Origin: Paracamarosporium sp. OC-R06-R3
Lineage: Eukaryota > Ascomycota > Dothideomycetes > Pleosporales > Didymosphaeriaceae
Length of the DNA stretch: 64,000 nucleotides
Assembly: GCA_019828545.1 (NCBI GenBank)
Contig: JACVRA010000210.1
Location: 682,531 to 746,530 of the forward strand
Reading direction: 5' to 3'
Part shown: positions 32,281-44,600 of the stretch, piece after piece
How positions within the stretch are numbered: the stretch's first letter is position 1
How the letters are laid out: the number at the start of each line of letters is the position of its first letter
The notes under the pieces: model-generated
The model's input: the letters and a program-made list of their open reading frames with translations, nothing else
What the model was told of the DNA's origin: nothing
Database searches by the model: none
Made by a program: the position numbers and the translations under genes

Positions 32281-33355
32281 GTTGGGCAGGAGAATGTGAG
32301 CAGAGTGGAAAGCCCTGAAATGCCTGACGCACCGCGAAAACGCTACACTCCCAGGAAAAGAACCGCGCTAACCGATTGCAGCATAGCCCACTCGCCTGCT
32401 TCCATTGATCGTTGGTTGGAAGCTGAGAGGCGTCCTCATGCGTGGGGTATGTTCTGAACTCATTAGCCTTAGGTTGTATCTATAGGCTGTTGTTCTGCTA
32501 TTGCAAACGCCACAAAAACCGAGCCAAAGGTTACCCCATGCATTCGGGACAGCTGCTGTGTCTCAGATAGCATGATCTATGGCGCGCCAGATCTTGTACA
32601 GAAAAAGTATTAGCTCCGCGTTTCAGTGGCTTCTTACTACCTCGTATTGCGGTGGATGGATATGCTCGGGCGTCACAGTCCGTGTTTGAAATGCTTATTG
32701 CCCATTCTGTCCAACGCAAATATACAACAGTTGGATCCTTCAGCCTCTTTTTTAATCACTTCAATTACAGATCACCTATTACTTTATTGCATAATCTCTG
32801 GGTCAGGCCCACTGAAGGCTACACTTTAGATTCTGTGTGAACATTGAAGAGTTTGTCTTACAAATAAATCTTCAGAACGGTCGCTCAGTACTGCTCTGCA
32901 ACGTGGCCTATCATGAAGGCATCGAAGAAAATAGAGCATGCTATGGAGGACGTGCATTTAACACAACTCGATTGTCGTTCGCTACAATTCCCCAAGCAGA
33001 AGTTTTCTGTTCTTTGATCCGCTTTCGGTCCATCATCGGCGTGCGCAGTCGAGGGTCTACAAACCTTGCTCGGGATCGATCTTGATGCGAGTTTGAATAT
33101 TGCACGATACCCCTTTCCAGGGTTTAAATGACGTTTGATGCTCGATATCTGTTGACAAGTACACAATGTGCCTTGTACTGTCTGCGTTGATAAGCTTGTG
33201 AAGTCCGCGTCGGTTTATTTCAAGTGCATCTGTTGCAGTTCCACAGAACTGATAGTAACGCTGAATCAAGACACCTTCTGGTTACCAGTATCAGTTCGAA
33301 CAAGATAAGGAAACCGCATAACTACTGCGCTCGGGGATAGCGCCGTAGCGAGTGA
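32281..33355. other. Intergenic, no supported gene
   Basis: This 1.08-kb gap between two minus-strand genes holds the tan1 promoter and the tma16 3' flank. It is AT-rich near 32700-32900. An 82-aa plus frame (32837-33085) has no recognisable features. Confidence 0.45.
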
Positions 33356-33947
33356 TCATGAAAGTCCCTTGGGAGGAAAGCTGGATTCTCGTTTGACACC
33401 ATCTTTGGATATACGGGCGAACTGAAGCGTGGCAAGACCAGACCATTGACCGTTCCAGTCTTTTAGCTTTTGCAGATTGTCGGCATTCTCGAGATCGGGG
33501 ACCCAAAAGCCAGAAGCGTATTCGCCCTGCTCCATGGCTTGGTTTTGCTTCAACAGAGTTTCGCGTGTGGATGGCGGTCTTCCAGCACGACGTCCTGCCT
33601 TTGAGTTGGCCAGTTCTTCGTCATCACGACCAAGAAAATCTTCGATCATGGCCTGGATGTCGGATATGGATAGCGCAGACCCATGTTCCATGGTATATGA
33701 TTGAAACGATTTGATGCGGAGCACTTTCTGGGAATCAGCGACTCGGCACTATGGACACAAGAGAGAACATCTCACGGTATGGGCGGTTCTGCTTTTCTCT
33801 GACTGCAGCCAGGCGGTTGAGCTTGTCGTCACGCTGAGCAGCACTTTGCAGACGGCGCGTATCCCGGCTGTTCTCGTGAAGAGCGACGTTCTTGCCCTTC
33901 TTCTTAGTTATGTGCTTCTGCACCTTGCTCAGACGGTTGCTTGGCAT
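33356..33947 (-). CDS. tma16: Translation machinery-associated protein 16 (Tma16), 179 aa
   Basis: Nucleolar/pre-60S-associated factor that co-purifies with ribosomes. Exons are 33947-33776 and 33723-33356, with a 52-nt intron (donor GTGAGA, acceptor AAAG). The start is MPSNRLSKVQKHITKKKGKN, the usual basic N-terminus. After the junction the family core follows: LLRIKSFQ, then AMIEDFLGRDDEELANSK, RRAGRPPSTRETLL, SGFWVPDLENADNL and LKDWNGQWSGLATL. Length matches yeast Tma16 (178 aa). The AAG acceptor is less common than CAG or TAG but is the only one that keeps frame. It is divergently arranged with exo1. Confidence 0.94.
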
Positions 33948-34321
33948 TTCTTCGGGCGTGTCCCCTTTTTCTTCCGGGGTTGATGGTGGTTTTTGCAAGG
34001 TGGTTGCCGACTCAAAATTTCGTCGCGAAAGGGCTACCGGTACACAATCTTAGCGCTGTGGCTAAGCTAGCCGTGGCTCGCAAGGGCAGGCGGGCAGGCA
34101 CGACCACGACCACGACCCGCTCCGTCCGACGCGTACCCGCCCAATCTCACGCGTCGACTACACCCCAGGCGGGTTCCCCTCCCACACCACCCTCGTTCGA
34201 CGGCGACAATATCAACGCTTTTCCTTTTTGCTCGACCCTCAACGAACAGCAATGCCGCAATAGCGGGCAGCTCGCTCAAGCCCTCGTTGAGGCTCCGACG
34301 CGCCACTGGCCCAGCGCTAAC
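33948..34321. promoter_or_regulatory. 374-bp divergent promoter, tma16 / exo1
   Basis: Shared 5' region of two head-to-head genes. A run of ACGACCACGACCACGACC (about 34099-34116) is the only repeat seen. Confidence 0.5.
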
Positions 34322-36605
34322 ATGGGTATCTCTGGTGCGTACATTGTTGGGACGTTATACAGTCCGCCTGTTGACGACGCAAAGGTCTCTTGCCGTTGTT
34401 GAAATCGGTGCAGAAGCCATGCAGCCTCAAAAAATTCGATGGCCAAACCATCGGGGTGGATGCCTACGGCTGGCTGCACCGCGGCACAGCTGCGTGCGCC
34501 ATAGAGCTGGCCCAGGACAAGCCGACAACAAAGTAGGCACTCGCATTCCCGAATGATGGACAGCAGCTCACAATCGTAGATATGTTGACTTTGCTATGAA
34601 CCGCGTTCGCATGCTCGTCCACTTTGGCATTACTCCTTACCTCGTTTTTGATGGCGACAACCTACCCAGCAAGTCTGGTACAGAAAAGGAGCGGAGAGAA
34701 AAGCGGAAGGAGAGCAGGAGAGTTGGACTGGAGCTACTCAAGGTCGGCAAGACTTCGCAAGCCCACCTCGAACTCCAAAAGTCTGTGGATGTGACGCCGG
34801 AAATGGCGCGCATGCTGATTGAAGAACTCAAGCACCACAACATCCAATACATCGTCGCTCCGTATGAAGCAGATTCACAATTAGCCTATCTGGAACGCAA
34901 GGGAATCATCGACGGTATCCTGTCCGAGGATTCGGATCTGCTGGTCTTTGGTGCCAAGTGTCTAATCACCAAACTAGACAAGTATGGTGAATGCGTGGAA
35001 GTAAATCGGAGCCATTTTACAGCATGTAGGGAGGTCAGCCTGGTTGGTTGGAGTGATGCCGACTTCAGACGAATGGCCATCCTGAGTGGCTGTGACTATC
35101 TTCCCGGCATTGGTGGCATGGGCTTGAAGACAGCATATCGAATGTTACGAAAACACAAAAATGTCGAACGCCTCATCAAAGCCGTACAGTTTGACGGGAA
35201 GTTCAAGGTACCCAATGGCTATCTCGAAGACTTCTACCAGGCTGAGAATACGTTTCTCTACCCATGGGTTTATTGTCCATTGTCCAAGCAACTGGTCAAT
35301 CTCACTAATCCCGGTGCCGATGTCGACGTCTCGCGAATGACGTATATTGGAGCCAACGTACCTTCTCACTTAGCGTACGGCGTCGCACGAGGTGAGCTGC
35401 ACCCACGCTCAAAACAGCCCTTGATCCTCCGAGCGCAGATCAAGCCAACCGGCAAACCTCTCCGACCAGCGCGAACGAGTTCGTCGAGTGTACAAACACC
35501 CATTAGCAAGCAAACAAGGCCGATTGATTCGTTCTTCAAAGCAAAACGAACTCCTTTAGCAGAACTGGATGTTAATCTTTTCACGCCGTCACCCAGTCAG
35601 CAAGTACTTCTGGAGCAGCAGCGAAACAATACCGGATGGGAAGCAGTCCCAGCCCCACAAAATGGCCAACAACAGCAACCTTCACGAGCTCATACCGCGC
35701 CTCAACTAGCTAGGCGTTTCAGTTCGAATTCGTCAACATCAAGACGAACGGTACCGAATCCTTCGAAAAGGCAACGACTATGTTCTGACTCTGAAGCTGG
35801 TACTCCCGCAAGCAATGAGGATAAATCTACGCGGAGCCGCTTCTTCGCTTCATCGGTTGCTGAACCAAGCCCCTCGCTACGCCCAAACAAAGCTCAAAGG
35901 AGGAGGTCTAGCAGAGACTTTGAATTGTATTCTGATGACTCTGTTGAGGGTGCTATGGCTAACCTGGTCGATTGGGAAGGAGCCGGTCCTTCACCGAGGA
36001 AGAAGTTGAAGGTCTTCAAAGATAGCTTCAATTCTAACATAGCTAGCGATTCTCAGTCAACTGATACATCAAGGTCCACACTGGAAACGTCGCAGGACAC
36101 TCAAGACCCTGCCATCGTTACGCCTGCGACTTCTTTCGGCAGTCCTGAGCCGGACTCGGTGTTCAGTGCTTCCCTCTCCAAGCATCTTGAATCTCTTCGC
36201 TCAAAATTCTCGTATGGCGCGGCTAGCTCTTCTTCCTTAACCACAACGACATCGCAAAGACCAATTTCTGCCCAAAAGACAAAGTCGTTCAAGCCTGCTT
36301 CTGCTGATCAGCCTATTCGCCAAGAAGAGGATACTCCTGCATTTACTGCTACGCATACGACCGTAGTCGAAGACTTCGAAGACGAAATATTGGTCGAGGC
36401 TACCACTGGTACTGTTACTGAAACTGAGGTGGAAGTACCTGCCAGCGATACAGAGGATATTGCGCCTAGACCTTCCACGCCATACCGGCAGCTGGAAGTG
36501 AAAGGTAGCGAGGAATTACTCGTACCAGAGTCGAGCGATGTAGAAAGCATATGTTCGCCCCGTAAGCCTTTGCTGAATCTCGGAAGATTTGCATTCGGCG
36601 CATGA
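34322..36605 (+). CDS. exo1: Exonuclease 1 (Exo1), XPG/FEN-family 5'-3' nuclease, 728 aa
   Basis: Nuclease for mismatch repair, double-strand-break resection and telomere processing. Exons are 34322-34334 (13 nt), 34385-34532 and 34580-36605. The start MGISGLLPLLKSV is the XPG N-terminal signature, with Gly2 as the new N-terminus. Active-site carboxylates align with human numbering: D78 (VFDGD), E150 and D152 (APYEADSQ), D171 and D173 (SEDSDLLVFG) and about D226 (GCDYLPGIGGMG, in the helix-2-turn-helix). Residues beyond about 350 are Ser/Thr-rich and disordered. A PIP-box-like TRPIDSFFKAKR lies near residue 396, lacking the first Gln of the consensus. The C-terminus ends RKPLLNLGRFAFGA. All nuclease residues are present. 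Confidence 0.96.
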
Positions 36606-37268
36606 TGTTTCACAATATTTGATACGATTATTGATACCCGATTCAGTGTTCTGAGCTTCTGCACGCGATGGCCATCTCAGCAACTTGGGTATTTTGTACT
36701 GCATTGCACAGACTCATGAACTGAAACGAGCGGCAGCGTCAAATTCTCGTTATAGCGTTCACCATTTCTCCACAGAATTAAATATACCCATATTAATCGA
36801 TCGTCTTCTTCTCGATGAATCTATCCCTTTTCCATGCGTATTCCCGATGTCCGTTACAAAGGCTCGCTTACAGACCTACAGCAGAATCTGTACTCCATTG
36901 ACCTCGGCGCTTGAAGCCCATTCCAAATTTCTGGGGCCTGAGTAAAACCCTGAGAAAACAACGTCTTGCTTGTGGCGCACTTTTAAGACAAAGGCAGGAA
37001 CATTATTTCACAACACATGACAGCGCTCGCTTTCATAATAACCCAAACAAAGGAATCTCTAGAGCTTCCGGCGCAAGAAGCAAATGGTACTTAAAGTCGA
37101 GTGCCCTCTCAGAAAGAAGGGATGGGCCGTCGAACTTTTGATACAATTCAGCTCGTTAAGGAGAGAGGTAACGATCTAAGTTCATCTTTCACTTGTCAAG
37201 CAAGCAGCTCAACACAATCACGTACACTCTGAATAATACCCGGCCAGTTATACTTCCTACTTTAAGAG
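36606..37268. other. Intergenic
   Basis: This 663-bp stretch holds the promoter of the repeat protein and the exo1 3' flank. Nothing recognisable. Confidence 0.5.
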
Positions 37269-38346
37269 ATGGCACCGAGACCTACGTTTCCTATACCACC
37301 ACAGGGGGGTGGGGCGCACCGACCATTTGGCATAGGTACAAGGCATAGTATCAGACAGTTAGCGGTGAGTTTACCATTTTTCGTCACTGATGTGAGGCTT
37401 ACATTTATGCACTTAGTCGGGTGGTACGTATGTCGGCTTTTACGGAGAAGCAAACCTTCAACGCGTGGCAGAAGAAGAAGCCTCAAGAGCACGGCCGCTA
37501 CCCACTGCGCGCCCAGCCAAGGGTGCTGCAAGCAAGACCGCAACGAAAACCAAGAGTGCTGCAAGCAAAACTGCAACGAGGACAGCCAAAGGTGCTGCAA
37601 GCAAGACCGCAAAGAGGACAACCAAAGGCGCTGCAAGCAAAACCGCAAAGAGAACAACCAAAAGCGCTGCAAGTAAGACCGCAAGGACAGTCAAAGGCGC
37701 TGCAAGTAAGACCGCAACGAGAACAACCAAAGGCGCTGCAAGCAAGACCGCCACGACGAAATCCAAAGGCGCTGCAAGCAAGACCGCAACGAGGACAACC
37801 AGAGGCGCTGCAAGCAAGACTGCGACAACAACAACAACAGCCAAGGTTGCTACAAGCAAGATCGCAACGACGACAACTAAAGGCGGTACGGGCAATATCA
37901 CAACAACCAAGGGCGCCATGGTCGCTCAAAATCCTGATGACTCTAACGATGAAGTTGAAGAAGTTGAAAAGGTAGAAGAGGCTGAAGAAGCTGAAGAGGC
38001 TGGCAATACCACTACTGGTAAGGCCGCTGCGGGTAAGACCCCAGCTACTACTAAGTCTGCTACCACTTCTGGCCGAGTCACGAATACAAAGAAAAGGAAG
38101 GTTTCCACTGGAACCAAGAAGGCAACAGTAATTGTGCTTTCGGACCCTGAAGACTCTGGAGACTCTGGAGACTCTGAAGACTCTGAAGGCTATAAAGACC
38201 CTGGTGAGGGTGGTGAGGGTGAAGCTGGAGATGCTGATGAGTTTGACGAATCTGATGAATTTGATGGGGATCCAACTCCTCCCCGCAAGAAGGCCAAGCG
38301 AGCCAACAGCAAGAGGACGGAACCTACTAAGCCCAAGAGCGAGTGA
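37269..38346 (+). CDS. Basic-repeat / acidic-tail nuclear-like protein, 341 aa
   Basis: Exons are 37269-37364 and 37417-38346, with a 52-nt intron (donor GTGAGT, acceptor TTAG). The first exon gives MAPRPTFPIPPQGGGAHRPF. After a short globular-looking segment (SGGTYVGFYGEANLQRV) comes a run of nine 12-residue units of the type KGAASKTATRTT, rich in Lys/Ala/Thr like linker-histone or AT-hook-poor chromatin tails. The second half is acidic (EVEEVEKVEEAEEAEEAG), then KKRKV-type basic patches that could be nuclear localisation signals. Next is VIVLSDPEDSGDS, which fits a SUMO-interacting motif, followed by more acidic repeats. The C-terminus is KRANSKRTEPTKPKSE. I do not know the family. DNA or histone binding is inferred from composition. 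Confidence 0.78.
37522..37845 (+). repeat. 36-bp in-frame tandem repeat, about nine copies
   Basis: The unit begins GGCGCTGCAAGCAAGACC and recurs about every 36 bp (one copy 33 bp), coding KGAASKTATRTT-like units. Copies differ mostly by A/G and C/T changes, indicating diversification after expansion. Confidence 0.85.
38152..38187 (+). repeat. 9-bp repeat GACTCTGRA x4
   Basis: Four tandem units code the DSG/DSE acidic-serine stretch next to the putative SUMO-interacting motif. The sequence would suit CK2 phosphorylation. Confidence 0.7.
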
Positions 38347-39553
38347 CGTTGAAGGTTAGTGCACATTCCCTTGCCATTGCCCTCATTATCTATTATGTTT
38401 CAAATCCATTCTGAACCAGTCTCTATATTTTTTTTTCAGTCCGAGTCTCCTTAAGTCCTGAATCTAACGTAAACAGCCAAAACAGGGTTGAACTACCTTC
38501 TATCACTATATTCAACAGTGGTGATTGACCAATTTTATAATATCTAGAGAAACGTAAGTGTGGGGAGATATTGCTTGCTCAACACGGAGAGCAGCTCATT
38601 AGAACCACGATGTCGTTCACCCTTTTAGCTTTGCTCTTTGTAAGGGCAAGCATCTGGGCGATGTAACTTAGATGCGCTTCGCCTTCGTTCGTCAGTCCTT
38701 GTCTTACATATCGTTATTTAAATTAGAATGTAACCTAAGTTGACCGAAATGTTTCATTTGCGGACATTTGAAGATTTTGAGTCCGTCTTCACTGACTATA
38801 TGAACTATCGGGTTATATTACCATCAGTCCTCGCTTTTACTTCCAAGTTTATGGCTTTCAAATGTGAGAAGAATACATTACCTAGGATTAGAACCAACCC
38901 AACCAGATAGACTTGGGCCTCTGTACGCAAGTTCTGATACATGTGCTACCAATGCCGCAACAAAAGTTGATGTACTCATGCTGGATGGACTATTGTACGG
39001 ACGTGGCAATCACAAAAGCTGCGTAAGTACAACATACAAACAAATTTAGCCACATCGTATAGATGTCGTGTTATCCAGCACATTGACTTGTGTTCGGTGA
39101 CATTGAGAAAATTGTTGGAGAATCAGTAGTTACCAGGACAGGAACTAGCCTCTTCAGGTTACAGTATCGTAGCGCGAAGGCAGCGACATGCCACAAACAT
39201 TGTAACCCCCAAACCCAAGAATCTTCCCGCAATTTCCCCTCGCTTCCTCCGACGCGTAATTGATTCATGGAAAGAAAACAGCACAGCCTGTACAGACTCG
39301 ATATCACCTATGGCTCTTATTGAAGAAATTGAACATTATTACATTCAAATATATTCGAGCTACCAAAAATCACAAGAATCATTGCTGAAATCCTTCGTAT
39401 AGCCATTAACCTGATATGGATGGGTGTCAGCTCTTGGCGGCGTGGCTATCTTAGTCAAGGATTGTGGCACAATCAATTGGCTTTGTGTGAACATCTTTTC
39501 CACGTCTTCCCATCGATCTTTACCTTCTGTTTGCTCATCGTCTAGCTGGCATA
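38347..39553. other. Intergenic, no supported gene
   Basis: This 1.2-kb stretch is AT-rich (about 38400-38850), with a T9 run near 38430. Promoter of the acyltransferase is expected at its right end. No coding signal. Confidence 0.45.
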
Positions 39554-41327
39554 ATGGCCTCTCTCTTAGCCCACCTATCCAATTGGTGGAATGGCGCACC
39601 GACGCAGCCTGCACGCGTTCCAACAGATACAGTTATACCGCTACATTATATCGACAGTAATAAGATGTTCTCGGACATTGTAATGCATTTTTCGATGCAA
39701 TTTGATCATGTTCTCGACGTGGACAAGCTCGTTGGTGCATATGAGAAGTTGTTGGAGAAGCCCGGATGGAGAAAGTTGGGGGCCAGAATACGACGCGATG
39801 TAGGTTGGAAATGCCTCTCTTGGTTATAACACCGTGATCTTAAATGCGCCACCACAAATTGTAAAAACACTTCTCAGAGGCAAATAGTTCTCAATCTTGG
39901 CAGTCTCCATAGTACGTACAAATTGCCAACTAATTATATCGCAGAAATCTGGCAAACTCGAGTACCATGTACCTGCAGCGTATACAAAAGAAAGACCAGC
40001 TATCAGTTTCTCACAAACCAAATATGATATGCGCATTGCTGAGCATTCGATTGGTTCTACTCTACTACGACCAAAGGACACTGTACAAGTCTCTGGAAAC
40101 ATCAAGGAATATCGCCCGCTTCTCTTGCCCAAAAGCAACCCTACTAAGTTAGAAGACTGGCTATACACGGATCGCGCGCAGTTAGTTCTCCACGTTGTTT
40201 CCTTTGAGGACGCCACAATCATTACGGTGACCTGGCTGCATTCTTTCCTGGATGCCATCAGCCTGCAAATGGTCTTTAACGCTTGGACAGCCATGCTTCA
40301 AGGTCGCGAACAAGACATCCCAGAATTCTACGGCGAGCTTGAGGACCCACTGACCACTTTAGGGGCACCTCTGGATCCCAAGCTCACTGAAAACGGGGTT
40401 GAGGAGGAAGAGTTCATCTTGAAAAACAAGACAGTCAAAGGCTGGAAATTCTTTCAATTCGTCTTCAACCTTCTATGGGATCTTCTCATGTATCGCAACG
40501 AAGATCTCCACTACATCATCGTCCCACCCGCAGTCTTCGATACCCTCCGCTCCGAAGCCATGGCCTCTCTAACCGCTCCCTGGAATGACCCCAAGACAGC
40601 ACCGGTGCTCACACCAGACCAATCGAATCCTCCGACGGCCTCAAATCCTAACCCACCGCCCTTCCTTTCCGACGGCGATATGCTCTGCGCATGGTGTACA
40701 CGCCTCTTCACATCCTCACTCCCCACCCTATCACGCTCTTCACCAAAGCGCGTAATCCAGATCCTAAACGTGTTCAACATGCAGGACCTGCTCAGCTCCA
40801 CCTATCCCGTGCTCATACCGAAAGGCACCAATTACGTCCACAACTGCGCTTCCTACATCCAGTCTTTCTTCACGCAGCACGAGCTCCTCACCATGCCACT
40901 GGGCCACATCGCCGCCAGGATCCGAGCCGACCTCGTCCTGCAAACGACGCGCCCGCAGATGGAAGCCAGAATGCGGCTGCAGCGCGTCGAGGTAGCAAAG
41001 TCGGGCAACCCGCCGCTGTATGGCGAGGGCGACATGCAGCTCAGTCCGTTTACGAACTGGCACAAGGCACGGATGTTTGACGTCGACTTCGGCGGGGCGG
41101 TGGTGGGCGGGGACAAGGGCACGGTCGCAAAGCCAGTGTATGCGGTGCCACAGGCGACGACGCGCGGGATGCCAGTGCGGAATTCGGGCAATATTACCGG
41201 GCGAGATGGCAAGGGCAATTGGTGGATTACCGGGATGCTGACGACGGAGACGTGGGACAATGTGCAAAAGAAGGTGGACGAGTTCAACAAAGAGCTGGCG
41301 GCGAATGGAGCGAAAGTGGAAGTATAG
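39554..41327 (+). CDS. BAHD-like acyltransferase (transferase family PF02458 type), 542 aa
   Basis: Probable acyl-CoA-dependent O- or N-acyltransferase of fungal secondary metabolism, in the same superfamily as trichothecene 3-O-acetyltransferase. Exons are 39554-39799 and 39945-41327; the 145-nt intron ends ATATCGCAG and the frame continues. The catalytic HxxxD is present as H181-S-F-L-D185 in WLHSFLDAISLQ. The structural DFGWG motif reads VDFGGA at about D463, a partial match. The rest shows the two-domain pattern, with the NYVHNCASY segment between. No polyketide or peptide synthase lies nearby, so it is not in an obvious cluster. Some databases mislabel this group as LysR-type regulators. 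Cytosolic; substrate unknown. Confidence 0.88.
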
Positions 41328-41636
41328 GTCACGTCACTTAGAACATATATAGATATCCACGTTATCTAGGTATGTACGACACAAGTAGCCAAGGAGAGCA
41401 AAAGGGTCCGAGAACAACGAATCCAAGCATTTGAAAGACAGAAAAGGCGCTTTTCAGCAGGGACCGACAAGAATAGAAGATAGAAGATACGTGAGATACA
41501 TCCGCTGCTTTTCTACGATGCCTACTTCCGTGCAATCGATCCCCTCCTTATCACTGTGTACTAGCCGTGTGTGGCAATGGCTTCTCCTAGCCAAACAGCT
41601 TCCCCATCTACTGCAAGTCAGTCATGAAGGAGAGGG
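41328..41636. other. Convergent intergenic region
   Basis: This 309-bp gap separates the 3' ends of the acyltransferase and mucin genes. Nothing else seen. Confidence 0.5.
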
Positions 41637-44600
41637 CTAGAAAGGAATCTCGCTCACCATTCCTCTCCTAGCCTTCTCCACATCGTATGTGTGCGGTGGT
41701 GGCGGCGGGTAGTAGCCACTTCTAGAGCTAGTCGTGAACGTCGAGGGTGTTCTGGTAATACTTGTGGTATCTGAAGGCGCGGACGAAGTTGAAGTGGTAA
41801 TGGATTTTACAGCTTCAGAGGAATCCGAGGAGAATGTCGTGCCCTCGGTGGTGACGGTGGGGTTAGATTTAGAGGAAGTAGAGAAGATTGACGATGTAAT
41901 GATTTCAGTAGTGACCGGCGCTGTCGTAGAGCTGAGACTTGCGCTTGAAGAAGATGATGACGCGGTTGTTGAGCTACCTGAAGTGGATGATTCGGTCCCC
42001 GGTGCTGTGGATGAGGTTGAGCTCAAGCTTGTCGATGAAGACGAAGACTCCGCTGTTGAGCTGGCTGAGCTTGTTCCAGACGACGCAGATGATTCATTAG
42101 AGAGAGAAGATGAAGATGAACTCGTCGAACTAGCTGACGTTGCTGGGACTGTGGAAGAACTTGAGCTTAGATCTGACGTCGAAGATGTCACCGTAGACGA
42201 ACTAGCTGATGTTGAGGAGACGGTTGTGGGAGCCTCCGTTGTGCTTGAGCTCAGACTAGTTGAGGTTGAAGACAGCGTTGTTGAAGGAGTTGTGATAGAT
42301 GACAGAGAGGTAACTGGAGATGTCTCTGTTGTACTAATGCTTGCACTAGACAAAGAAGACGACGAATCTGTTGTCACACTAGCTGAAGTTGAAGACACGG
42401 TTATAGGCAGCTCCGAAGTGCTCAAAAGGCTCGAGGAGGATGACGAAGATTCGGTTGACGTGCTGATCAAAGCAGACGATGAAGTTTCGGAGAACGTTGA
42501 GCCTGAGCTTGAAGACTCAGCTGTAGCGCTCGAGCTCGACGAAGTGGGTGACGACGTTGTTATCTCGGTCGACGTCGTGATAACACTAGAGGATGAATCG
42601 GAAGTAACGCTTGACAATGACGACGACGAGCTTTCCGACGTTGAAGACGAAGAGACCGATGTCGAAGTAACCGAGTCGCTCGGGCTCGAAGATTCAGTAG
42701 TAGAAGAGACCAAGCTCGACGACTCAACTGTGGAACTTGTGCTAGACGTGGATGTGAACGGTGACGCAGTTGATTCCGTTGTCAAGCTAGACGATGACTC
42801 TGAAGTGGTACCGGAAGACAACGACGAGGATTCAGCGCTTGAAGAAAACTCCGAACTAAAGCTTGAAGCCTCCGAGCTAGAGCTCAACGGTATCGAAGAA
42901 GACGAAGACCGAGAGACAGTAATCGTAGTTATCGTAATCACAGACGTTGTGAGGGGCGCCGATGACGTCGGGCTTGGCTTTGTCGGCAATGGCCTAAAGT
43001 TCGATGATGATCCCGGTGTGAAAGATTGGGACGAGGTCGTGTTGGAGACTGCCGTGCTGCTAGATGAAGACTCCGAAGACTCCGAGCTTGAAGAGTTTCC
43101 CGTGGTCAACGATGAGGAAGAGTACTCGGTGCTTGTGGAAGTTGCAGGTACGGTTGAATTGGCCAGTGATTTCGACGTTGTTGTCGGAATGGATGTAAAG
43201 GTCGAATTGCACGTCGTGTCAATGCTCGATGTAGGCCCCACGGTGCTTGAATTGCTGAACCTTGTGAGGCTCTGTGTAGTCGTGCTCGAGTTACTGAACC
43301 TTGTGAAGCTCTGCGTAGTCGTGCTTGTGTTGCTGAAGCTTGTAAATTCCGGTGAACTGGTGGTACTTGGGGTACTAGTCTGCGTAGTCGTGCTTGAATT
43401 GCTGAAGCTGGTAAAGCTCTGTGTAGCCGTACTCGAATTACTAAAGCTCGTAGTTTCCAGCGAACTGGTGGTGCTCGAGGTGTTGAAGTCGGTGAAAGTC
43501 TGCGTAGGCGTACTAGTATTGCTGAAGCTCGTAAAGCTCGTCAAGCTCGTACTCGAGTTACTGAAGCTCGTGAAGCTCTGCGTAGTCGCACTTGCATTGC
43601 TGAAGCTCGTAGCTTCCGGTGAGCTAGTAGTACTCGGAGTACTGAAGTCCGTGAAGCTCTGTGTAGTCGTGCTCGAGTTACTGAACCCTGTGAAGCTCTG
43701 CGTAGTCGCACTCGTATTGCTAAAGCTCGTAAACTCCGGCGAACTGGTGGTACTCTGTGTACTAAAGTCCGTCAAGCTCTGCGTAGGCGTGCTAGTATTG
43801 CTGAAGCTCGTAAAGCTCTGCGTAGGCGTACTCGTATTGCTAAAGCTCGTAAAGCTCTGCGTAGGCGTGCTCGAGTTACTAAAGCTCGTAAAACTCTGTG
43901 TAGCTGTACTTGAATTGCTGAAGCTCGTAAATTCTGCCGAACTGGTGGTACTCTGTGTACTAAAGCTCGTAGCGCTCTCCGTCCCCGTACTCGAATTGCT
44001 GAAGCTCGTAAAACTCTTCGAAGTCGTGCTCGGGACAAACGACGTCGTGTTGGCCGCCGAGGTTGTAAGCGAGGAGAACGACGACGTGGTGTTCGTCGTC
44101 GTCGAACACGATGACGTTGAGTTGGCAGACGAGAAGGAGGTAGGGCCTACCGTTGTCGTTGTGTTCCATATCCCGGTCGTTGTTATCGTGGCGGATGTGG
44201 CGGTGCCGGTTGATGTCGGGATCACGGTGGTGGTTGGCGAAGGTATTTCTGTAGTGCTATTTGTCGGAGTTGCGGTGGAAGAAGTTACGTTAGCGGTGCC
44301 AGTTGAAGTAACCACCGAAGTGCTGTTGAAGGTGGACGTAGTCTCCTCAGTGCAAGAAGTCGAGGTAGCGATGGTACTATTGGTCCATATCGGGCCAGTC
44401 GACGTGGACGTCAGGGAAGTCACCGGTCCGGTTCCAGTGGAGCTGGAAGAAGCGCTTGTGGAGCTAAACCCGGTTCCCGTGCTGGGGAAGGACGAAGAGG
44501 TGGAAGTGAAAGAAGAAGAAGAAGAAGAAGAATTACTTGAGACGAAAGGTGAGGGCAAGGCCTTTGTCGTGACGGTAGTACAGTAGGAGCGGCTGAAAGC

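Noticed and set aside
39554..41327. Secondary-metabolite cluster around the acyltransferase
   Set aside because: No polyketide synthase, NRPS, terpene cyclase, P450 or pathway regulator lies within the window next to it, so a cluster is not supported.
41734..44586. A 950-codon plus-strand open frame
   Set aside because: It is antisense to the Ser/Thr mucin. Ser (TCN, AGC) and Thr (ACN) codons seldom give stops when read in reverse, and the product is a monotonous Val/Leu/Glu/Asp string. The minus strand has the signal peptide and a clean intron.
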